Shown here piece after piece: positions 31,002 through 38,211 of a DNA stretch of 38,211 bases. The notes under the pieces were generated by a model. That model was not told where the DNA came from. It did not search any database and saw nothing but the letters and a program-made list of their open reading frames with translations. Position numbers and translations under genes: made by a program. Origin of the DNA: Gammaproteobacteria bacterium. GTDB taxonomy: Bacteria > Pseudomonadota > Gammaproteobacteria > Legionellales > Legionellaceae. The stretch covers positions 1-38,211 of the forward strand of contig JABDAB010000012.1 of assembly GCA_013289415.1 (NCBI GenBank). The letters run 5' to 3'. The stretch's first letter is position 1; every line of letters starts with the position of its first letter.

Positions 31002-34000
31002 TCACACATGTTTTGGCCCTGAGGTCTGTCCTGGGTTATCCATGTCGTCATCCGATTTCTTATGCTGAGTACGCCCTTTCATCCCACCCACAGATTGGTT
31101 TAAACGATTGTGTTTCAACACCGATTCCAAACTTTTTGTTGCGACTTTAGCGTTCGCTGGATCGCTCGTTTTACACTCATCGGTTATCTGTTGAATCAAC
31201 TCTGCCTTAATACTTTTGGACGTCATGACAGAAGCTAATCTTAATGCACGATCTAGCGTATTTTGAAGTCGACTGTCACCTGATGCATTCACAGGTATTA
31301 TTTTTCGCCAAAATGAATTTTGATTTATTTCACGATCTTTTTTCATCACATCAATGATTCCAACCGAAAGCACGTCAACAATTTGATCGATAGTCTCTGC
31401 TGCCTTAATCTGCTCAATTAATGCGTTTGCCGCGTTTCTTTTTTCGGTACTCACAAACCAGCTGTATTGTGTATACTCTTCCAATAACGTCACAATGGAG
31501 GCTTTAATATCAACGTTCATTGTATCGTCGCCGCGAACATCAACCATGGCTTTAAACAACAATAAATAATTGGAGTCGCCAACAACTTTATTTAAATGGC
31601 CTTCAAAACCTAACCAGCGTTTATAAAAAGGTGCATTTTTGGATTGAGATACTTGCGCGCTCAAATAGTCCGACAGGAACGCTTGATGTGCTTCTTTAAT
31701 CACAGCCTTCGATGCACCTCCCATATTCAGATATACAATGTAGTCATTATTTAAAGTCACATATGACGTTGTATTTACAGCGGCAAATAATGTAGCTAAT
31801 TTTGCTTTCACATCGTCCTTGAGATATACCGCCACGTTGTCGGACGTGGTTGGAGTCACAAAATGATACGCAATTATATCGGGTGAAATGCAATCGGATA
31901 GCACAACATTTTTTTTGTCTGGCGATTTTTTTTCTTTTATTGCATGTTGTTGATCCAGGGTTTGTTTGAGTTTCTCTACTGAGACAGGCTTATGGGATAG
32001 CGCGTTAAATTTTGCAACAATGTCTTGCAAAAAGTGATCGCGGTTATACGTTTCATCCAATTTTTCAGTACGGTATTTTGATTCGACCTGTTCGCTGAAT
32101 TCCGACCATTGTTCTTTGAAAAAGGCTTTGTCAGCAAAGCCAACATGTCGTAGCAAGCCCCCTAAAACATCATACAGTTCCTCATTAAACTGGCGCTCTG
32201 TTTCGGCTTTCTCTTCCAGTTGAGCTCGCACTTCATCGATGGTTTTTCCACCTAAATCGGTTTGATTTAAACTATAGTAAACATGGCCTGCTGATCCTTG
32301 ACGACCCGTGCGACCTGCTTTTTGGCGATCCTCTCTGTCTGATGCAACAAATGTTTCGATAACATTCATCCCGACGGATTTGTCATAGTGAATGTCGGTA
32401 TTTCGTCCCAACGCCGGCGTTGTGATGGTAATCATACCCGACTGGGCTGCATCATGAATGGTTTGCTCTTCATGACCTAAGCCCGTATACAACTGCATCG
32501 CTTGTGTTTTATATTGGTTTTTTAAATAGGTGTGAAAACGGGTTGCCGTTTCAATGTCTTTAAAAATAACCAAAGCGGGTGCCATGTATGTACTCGAGGT
32601 TTTGCCGGGTTGAAGCAGTTGTATAATGTGTTTGAACTGTGCCGTTTCATCCGATGAAATAATCGGCTTGTGTAATGTGGCAATGTTGCGTTGATGAGGC
32701 TCAACCTTGGAAAACTCAAAGCCGTACTTTTGATACTGAAGATCAATTTCCCGACCAAATCCAACGGTACCGGATGAGCCCCAAATAAATCCCTTTTTGG
32801 TTCGATAATAATCAATCCTGTTTTTATTATTTGAAGAAATAATGGTTTTACTTTCAGGCTCTCTCACAAAACTTTCGTCACCATGAATTTTATTGAGTTT
32901 AGAATACAGTAGCTGTTGCATACCATTACCGTACTGAGTATCAGGACTGACCTTGCCATTTTTCATGATGAGTTTTGCACTACGGGTTTGACGAACCACG
33001 CCATTGATTAGTTTAGGTTCAGCTTTTTCAGTCAGCACATAATCAAAATTTTCCTTTAAACGATAATTCACAATGATTGCCGATTCCAGCAACATCAACA
33101 ATTTTTTATCCGAGAACTTTTCGATGAATTTGGACGATTTTTTTTGTAGTTTTGCTTCTTTGATCAAATGCTGTTTGAGAGCGGCAATGTCTTGCGCTTC
33201 ACTGGTAGTGCCTGCTTTAAAAGCGGGCTTTATCACGAATGAATTGATTGCATCATATACCCATTCCTTGCCAGCACCAATCAAGCCCGGCCCTCCAGTG
33301 GAGGCATAACGATACACGGTTCGATCATCGAGAATCGTATAGTCTGATTCATTCATGACCAATGAAGCGTGTTCGGATTCCAAGTCAAATTGCTCTCCTT
33401 TTGCTTTGTCGTAAAACAAATCAAATTGAGCCATCGTACCGACATTAATGCCCTGCTTTTCATAAGCATCAAAGGAGGAGGTTGATGAGATGGGCGTCTT
33501 TGCGAAAGGAATGCCCAGCAATGTCCAGAATGGACGGTAAATATCAAGATCGCGTTTTGCATCAATTAAAGAATCCGTCGAGAGATCAACACGACCGCTT
33601 TCAAGCCATAACAGGGTGGCTTTCATGGTATCAATCATGCTTTTGCCTTGACCTGTGTCAATATTCGAAATGACATCCCCTTCATGCATCATGCAGTCAA
33701 TTAATGAGATCATTTGAGTTGAATAGGGAAATTGACCGGTTGTGCGATACATGGCTTCGCGCATTAAGCCCAATGCGTATAAACGCCTTTGGAATGGATC
33801 CAGATGCTTGAATTCACCTGATTTGATATCCAAAAACAACTGAGTTATCTCATCGTTGGATAAATCCTTTGCAGGCTTATTATAGTACACAGGCAAATCA
33901 TTACCCGCACGATTCACAAACAAAAACGCTTCCATCATTTGTTTACGATAGGTGTAAGAATAGGCTGATTGATTATTTAGATCCGTGAAGCCATTAACAA

Positions 34001-37000
34001 CACGCTCAACTTGTTCGATATCAAATTGAGCAGTAAAATCACGTTTTCCAAACGGTGCTTTTTCAAATTCCTTGATAAAATCATTAAAAGGCTGAGCTTG
34101 ATTTCGATTTTTCAAACCGTCATTCAAACAGGTAATCGCAATGCTTGATTTACATAGCTTGGTGTACAATGTGTCGAGATTATCGACGCTTAATTCACCT
34201 AGCATTGTTGTCAGTTGAATGTAATCAACGGGATCTTTTTTCAGCAAAGCAGCTGGTGTTGCGGTGTAGCTGATGGCCAAAATTTCAATAATTTTTTTAG
34301 CGGCATCTTCAGGATAGCTTGTTACTTTAGTTAAACAGTTATCGAGGATAGGTTTCTCGCCAGTATTCATCATCGCAAACAACAGATGAACAGCTGCTCG
34401 ATTATTCGTGATATTTTGAGTTAATGTGCTGATGGTTAATAATGATGGTGTGCTCAACGTATCCATCATCATCATCCAGCGAAGCAATGGATCCGCTTCA
34501 TCGCGGTGAAATGCAAGAATCATTTGTTGCAAAAATAGTGCACGTACTCCCTTATCATTGACTTTCGGTAGTAGTGAGGCGAATTTTGCAATGTAAGTTG
34601 AGGGGAAATTGTTGTTATGCAAGGTTCTAATGTCGCTCATCAGCTCCATTTTTTCTAGCGTTGAGCATTTGTTAGAAACGTGAATATACGTGCTTAACAC
34701 CTCGGCATAATCGCGTTCAGGCATATTAACCAACATATCAAGCAATGCAAATAGCGTTTCATAATCATAGCCTGCATAATCAATCGTTGAAAAAATTTGA
34801 GTTAATGCCTCTTTATTGGCTATGAAGTAATTGCGGTTGATGATCTGGTTAAACTGACCTGCCAACGATGCGGCCTCATTTGCAATGCGGTCGATTTTTT
34901 CAAAATTGTCCGCATCTTTGAAACTGGCCAAGGCATAGATTTTTGCTTCCAGTTGAGTAATAAACGCAGACTCGCCCAGTGCTCTAAATTCCTCGTGAAT
35001 GACGTGATTCTTTAACTGCAGCAAAACAGGGTACAACACTGCTTTTGCAGAAAAAGAAAGCATCATGCCCTTTGTTTCCCACGTTTGATTGAGTCTAACC
35101 TGTAAATCTTTTATCTTTAATTGACTCAATTCAGCCGATTTTTCCAACATGCGTTGATATTTTTCTCGTTGCAGTTGTAATTGAATTTGTTGAGCCTTCA
35201 ATGCATTTAGTGAGGTACCAGATAACTTCTTTTCAAGTGCTGTAATGTCTTTATCAATAGACTGAAGTGGAATCTCTTCTGTTACCCTTAATCGTTGGGC
35301 TCGTTTTGTATCCAGTTCTTCAAATGCTTTAATTTTATAATTTACGTTGGATATTTCACGAGCTGATGCATCAACAATGGGTACAAGACTAATTGCATCA
35401 CCTTCTGCCATTTCCAATGCGAGCAATAGCTGGATAATGGTGCCCTTAACCGCACCACTGTCTCTCGAAAATACATCAGGCAGAGCTGCGTGAAGTTGAA
35501 ATCCATGTTTGGCGAGAACGACTTCTACCGCTTTATTATCAAATACCTCCAATGACTCTATTTCTTGGCAGGCGGCTAAAAATTTAGCGTAGGTAAAATA
35601 TTGGCTAGATTGGACAATGGCTTTAATTGCATAATCAAGGTTATTTGGGTGTGTTCCCGTGGCGGCTTTAAGCAAAAATTCTGTGACGAGCCCCATATTT
35701 TGATTAATTTTATCCGCGTCTTTATCGTTTCTTCCTTCAAAATAAACCTCTTCATACTCTGAGTTAATCAGCGTAGAAAACAACAATAGATCCGTGTGAT
35801 AATGACCCGCGATGCGGGTATTTTTCATGAAATACTCGGCGGTATCCAATGCAAAGACAAACGGCCATTTGGAGCCGGGGTTTTTAGCAAAGTGTTGAAT
35901 TGCTTTTAGCATGCCCTGTTTGTTGTTCTGTAAATGCACAAATAGCTTTTGAATGTAGTGCGCTTTATCAAAACGATCTGTTTCTGCCGAGTTTAACATG
36001 CCAACGCGCTCGCTAATGGCATACCCTTCTTGATCACTTAAACGGGTATCTTGTTGAAAAAGCTTCATTAACGATCGATTATTCTCAATGACCACCTCGC
36101 TATGACACTCCATTCGCTCAATGGCCATCAGTAATTTGTATACTTCAACATCGCCCTTGTATCGTTCATGCGCTACAAAAAACAAAGAGGTCAGAATGCT
36201 ATTGCTTTTATCTGTATCACCATAGAAATTCCTCAAAAATTGTTTAAGTCCCTTCGCATAAACAGGTAACGGGATCCCTTTTGGCTGTTGACCGATAAAT
36301 CGATAGGCTTTCTCAACAATTTGTTGATACGTTATTTCTTCGCGAAGTATTTCATCACGAGGGAGTGGTTCACGAATAGATCGGCGTTCGAAATAATAGG
36401 AGTTACCTGCTTCTTGTTCATAATTCGAATACTCGTACAATTTATATGGCAGTTCAACTGTCTGCCCATTGTATGGAATGATCTTCCCATATTGTGTCTC
36501 TATTTTTTTGAACAGATCTTCTTGTGTGAGCTTACTTTTAGATTCAATCGTTGATATGCCATCAGCAGGAATTAAAAATAATTTATCTTTTCTTGCCAAT
36601 GCTTGTTCTTTTGTAGGGCTCCAATGATCATACCTGCCTTCCGCCTTGGCCGCACAATACGCAATCAGTCGCTCCAATTCTGCTCGGTATACCGATGAGT
36701 CCGGGTTAAAGGTCACCGCATTTTGCTTGTCTGGGTCATAATGAAATCCCATCTCTTTTGAGACAACATGAAAGCCTTCATATTTGGATGCATAATAAGC
36801 CCCGTAGTTATCCAATGATTGATCAGGTTTGGTGTGTGCGCCTGCAGCAGCAATGTGCTGATAGATTTTGGTGTGGTTCGAGTCAAAAGGTTGTTCGTAA
36901 CGATCCCAGCGCCAGTAACTCTCCCTCAACACTGGGAAAGGTAATTTTTCCGCTGCAACGATTTTAGCATCCAGTTGTGTAAGCCCCCAACCGGTTCCGT

Positions 37001-38211
37001 CGGCTTTATTTCCATACAAATAAAAGTTATTGCCTTTCTGAATCAATGAGCACTGCTTATGTTCGCCAAGATGTCGTTCGAGATCGGGTAGTGTGGTGTT
37101 TGCAGGAACTGAACGCAAAACAAGATCCAAGCCGTCAAGGCAGGCTAATTGTTCGGGTAGATCACGGCTGTTTCTCAATATGGTCAATAACCGCTCCATA
37201 TAAACCAGTGGATTACCGACTTTTTTATGCGACCATCTGCCGTTGATTTCGTTTAAATCGAGTTTGTTTTTTTTGGCTAAGACGGACCATTCGAACCAAA
37301 ATGCGTCAAATCCTTTGAGAGTGTCTTCCAGATTAAACTGCGTTGTATCATCAGTATATGATAAAAATTCGGTTAAACAGGTGAGTTCGGCCGGCTCATA
37401 TTGTTTGATTTTCTCAAGCGAATCCAGAAATCGGTGATCATCCAATAATCGATCCCAGTGGGGGAAGCGATTCAAGTATTTCTGAATCATAAACGTTGAT
37501 AATTCCCCGGGCTCACCGAGTGCGTCAAATAATAACTGAACGCCCGCGTCACCATACCTCACCCACAAATTATCAAGCTGTTTGGACGAGGGGTCGATCG
37601 AGTATTTTGCAGCGATTGTTTTAACTGATTCAGGCAAATCAACGTGATCATAAATAAGCTCTGCGGCATCATAATGCCGTATTTCTTTTGGGGTAAATAC
37701 ATTGGTTTTTTGTTCGTCTGCATCGGGGTCATAATCCAAAACCATCTCGCCTTGATGGGTTCTTTTTAGCATGAAATTTTGCGGTAAATTATCCGCGTTC
37801 AACGCAACAAATGCCCCAGAATTCTCAGCTATTTTCATCGCGGCTTCATGCGATAGAAATTTAATCGCTTTGGGCATATTACCAAATAATTCATATTTGA
37901 ATGCGTTAAACAGGTTGTCTGAACTGACTCGACTGCGATAGGGTTCATTGTGAAACAGGGTGAAATCCACTAACTGCCCATCAAAAAGACCTTGTTCTTG
38001 TTCCTGATCTTGTACTGCCACATCAATAATTTCTTCTTGAACGTGCTCTTGTTTTTCGACCTCGGTGTGCTGTATTTCCAACTTGATATACTGATCAAGA
38101 TTTTCAAAGCTAGTTGAGGCGTGTTTAATCAACGCTTTTAATTTTATTTTTTTATCAAACACATTGGCGGAAACAACATTATTTTGCTCCAGGGTTTGCT
38201 CGTCAATTGAA
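31002..38211 (-). CDS. Giant SecA-helicase-like protein, 5' end beyond the window
   Basis: The frame is open to the window edge: 16 more codons precede the first in-window GTG (38162), which has no Shine-Dalgarno, so the real start is probably outside. At least 2386 residues are encoded (numbers from that GTG). Residues about 1-1470 are unlike SecA, with an acidic Glu/Gln-rich start and a coiled-coil stretch near 1000-1060. A SecA-type motor follows: FPYSTQMISLIDCMMHEGD, Walker A DTGQGKS (about 1500), NESD (about 1604, where SecA has DEVD), ALGRNTDIHY and motif VI AGRTGRQGSAG (about 1950). The SecA C-terminal zinc motif is missing; the end is hydrophilic (KKSDDDMDNPGQTSGPKHV). True SecA is about 900 residues, so this is not the housekeeping enzyme. 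A secreted effector or large remodelling ATPase is inference. Confidence 0.85.
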   Translation of the reverse strand, partial: SIDEQTLEQNNVVSANVFDKKIKLKALIKHASTSFENLDQYIKLEIQHTEVEKQEHVQEEIIDVAVQDQEQEQGLFDGQLVDFTLFHNEPYRSRVSSDNLFNAFKYELFGNMPKAIKFLSHEAAMKIAENSGAFVALNADNLPQNFMLKRTHQGEMVLDYDPDADEQKTNVFTPKEIRHYDAAELIYDHVDLPESVKTIAAKYSIDPSSKQLDNLWVRYGDAGVQLLFDALGEPGELSTFMIQKYLNRFPHWDRLLDDHRFLDSLEKIKQYEPAELTCLTEFLSYTDDTTQFNLEDTLKGFDAFWFEWSVLAKKNKLDLNEINGRWSHKKVGNPLVYMERLLTILRNSRDLPEQLACLDGLDLVLRSVPANTTLPDLERHLGEHKQCSLIQKGNNFYLYGNKADGTGWGLTQLDAKIVAAEKLPFPVLRESYWRWDRYEQPFDSNHTKIYQHIAAAGAHTKPDQSLDNYGAYYASKYEGFHVVSKEMGFHYDPDKQNAVTFNPDSSVYRAELERLIAYCAAKAEGRYDHWSPTKEQALARKDKLFLIPADGISTIESKSKLTQEDLFKKIETQYGKIIPYNGQTVELPYKLYEYSNYEQEAGNSYYFERRSIREPLPRDEILREEITYQQIVEKAYRFIGQQPKGIPLPVYAKGLKQFLRNFYGDTDKSNSILTSLFFVAHERYKGDVEVYKLLMAIERMECHSEVVIENNRSLMKLFQQDTRLSDQEGYAISERVGMLNSAETDRFDKAHYIQKLFVHLQNNKQGMLKAIQHFAKNPGSKWPFVFALDTAEYFMKNTRIAGHYHTDLLLFSTLINSEYEEVYFEGRNDKDADKINQNMGLVTEFLLKAATGTHPNNLDYAIKAIVQSSQYFTYAKFLAACQEIESLEVFDNKAVEVVLAKHGFQLHAALPDVFSRDSGAVKGTIIQLLLALEMAEGDAISLVPIVDASAREISNVNYKIKAFEELDTKRAQRLRVTEEIPLQSIDKDITALEKKLSGTSLNALKAQQIQLQLQREKYQRMLEKSAELSQLKIKDLQVRLNQTWETKGMMLSFSAKAVLYPVLLQLKNHVIHEEFRALGESAFITQLEAKIYALASFKDADNFEKIDRIANEAASLAGQFNQIINRNYFIANKEALTQIFSTIDYAGYDYETLFALLDMLVNMPERDYAEVLSTYIHVSNKCSTLEKMELMSDIRTLHNNNFPSTYIAKFASLLPKVNDKGVRALFLQQMILAFHRDEADPLLRWMMMMDTLSTPSLLTISTLTQNITNNRAAVHLLFAMMNTGEKPILDNCLTKVTSYPEDAAKKIIEILAISYTATPAALLKKDPVDYIQLTTMLGELSVDNLDTLYTKLCKSSIAITCLNDGLKNRNQAQPFNDFIKEFEKAPFGKRDFTAQFDIEQVERVVNGFTDLNNQSAYSYTYRKQMMEAFLFVNRAGNDLPVYYNKPAKDLSNDEITQLFLDIKSGEFKHLDPFQRRLYALGLMREAMYRTTGQFPYSTQMISLIDCMMHEGDVISNIDTGQGKSMIDTMKATLLWLESGRVDLSTDSLIDAKRDLDIYRPFWTLLGIPFAKTPISSTSSFDAYEKQGINVGTMAQFDLFYDKAKGEQFDLESEHASLVMNESDYTILDDRTVYRYASTGGPGLIGAGKEWVYDAINSFVIKPAFKAGTTSEAQDIAALKQHLIKEAKLQKKSSKFIEKFSDKKLLMLLESAIIVNYRLKENFDYVLTEKAEPKLINGVVRQTRSAKLIMKNGKVSPDTQYGNGMQQLLYSKLNKIHGDESFVREPESKTIISSNNKNRIDYYRTKKGFIWGSSGTVGFGREIDLQYQKYGFEFSKVEPHQRNIATLHKPIISSDETAQFKHIIQLLQPGKTSSTYMAPALVIFKDIETATRFHTYLKNQYKTQAMQLYTGLGHEEQTIHDAAQSGMITITTPALGRNTDIHYDKSVGMNVIETFVASDREDRQKAGRTGRQGSAGHVYYSLNQTDLGGKTIDEVRAQLEEKAETERQFNEELYDVLGGLLRHVGFADKAFFKEQWSEFSEQVESKYRTEKLDETYNRDHFLQDIVAKFNALSHKPVSVEKLKQTLDQQHAIKEKKSPDKKNVVLSDCISPDIIAYHFVTPTTSDNVAVYLKDDVKAKLATLFAAVNTTSYVTLNNDYIVYLNMGGASKAVIKEAHQAFLSDYLSAQVSQSKNAPFYKRWLGFEGHLNKVVGDSNYLLLFKAMVDVRGDDTMNVDIKASIVTLLEEYTQYSWFVSTEKRNAANALIEQIKAAETIDQIVDVLSVGIIDVMKKDREINQNSFWRKIIPVNASGDSRLQNTLDRALRLASVMTSKSIKAELIQQITDECKTSDPANAKVATKSLESVLKHNRLNQSVGGMKGRTQHKKSDDDMDNPGQTSGPKHV

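Noticed and set aside
1-38211. CRISPR arrays, tRNA or rRNA genes, insertion sequences with a transposase
   Set aside because: I saw no regularly spaced direct repeats, no cloverleaf or rRNA-like sequence and no transposase-like protein. The repeats present are palindromic and dispersed.
31002-38211. The giant gene as housekeeping SecA
   Set aside because: It is more than twice the length of SecA, has NESD for DEVD, lacks the zinc-binding tail and has a large unrelated N-terminal part.

Overview
The window is one AT-rich (by eye about 40% GC) flagellar superlocus of a Gram-negative bacterium, followed by two non-flagellar genes. The L-ring and P-ring genes (flgH, flgI), the gene set and the operon logic (fliA/flgM, fliHIJ, fliMNOP) point to a gammaproteobacterium. 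A flagellum with no chemotaxis genes in view, a FliM without the usual CheY-docking motif, many small palindromic repeats and a giant SecA-like protein would fit a host-associated Legionellales-type organism. That placement is inference, not something the sequence proves.

Layout. 1-5763 (+): end of flgE, then flgF-flgG-flgH-flgK-flgL; flgI and flgJ, which normally sit between flgH and flgK, are missing here. 5838-15643 (+): fliE-fliF-fliG-fliH-fliI-fliJ-fliQ-fliR-flhB-flhA, with a 173-bp palindromic repeat inserted between fliH and fliI. 15653-17094 (+): fliA directly after flhA (no flhF/flhG), coupled to an L,D-transpeptidase gene. 17171-18734 (+): an unrecognised gene and flgA among palindromic elements. 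18735-22749 (+): motA-motB-fliM-fliN-fliO-fliP. 22838-25702 (+): fliC behind a sigma-28 promoter, a strong terminator, then fliD-fliS-fliT. 25772-26422 (-): a secreted Ala/Thr-rich protein of unknown function. 26612-29470 (-): flgI-flgJ-flgM-flgN, i.e. the missing flgIJ joined to the anti-sigma factor and chaperone genes. 29656-30840 (-): AAA/DUF4143-type ATPase. 31002-38211 (-): a very large SecA-helicase-like protein, open at its 5' end at the window edge.

How it works together. The FliF/FliG/FliM/FliN base, the FlhAB-FliPQR(O) export gate and the FliHIJ ATPase complex build the rod (FlgF, FlgG, FliE, FlgJ), the P and L rings (FlgI with FlgA, FlgH), the hook-filament junction (FlgK, FlgL), and the filament (FliC, FliD) with its chaperones (FlgN, FliS, FliT). 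MotAB drives rotation. FliA (sigma-28) with FlgM gives the late checkpoint: sigma-28-like sites lie in front of fliC and in front of flgMN itself. Not seen in the window: fliK, fliL, flhF, flhG, any che gene, or a flagellar master regulator.

The most unusual content is two families of dispersed palindromic repeats. Family A (full copy 9368-9540; partial copies at 1827, 26558 and 29499) sits at the places where the flagellar gene order is broken. Two copies in opposite orientation bracket the displaced flgI-flgJ-flgM-flgN block, and one copy seems to have supplied the start of flgH. Family B (17643-17756, 30906-30993, plus two shorter relatives beside flgA and motA) consists of near-perfect long hairpins and appears to have replaced the end of one reading frame.
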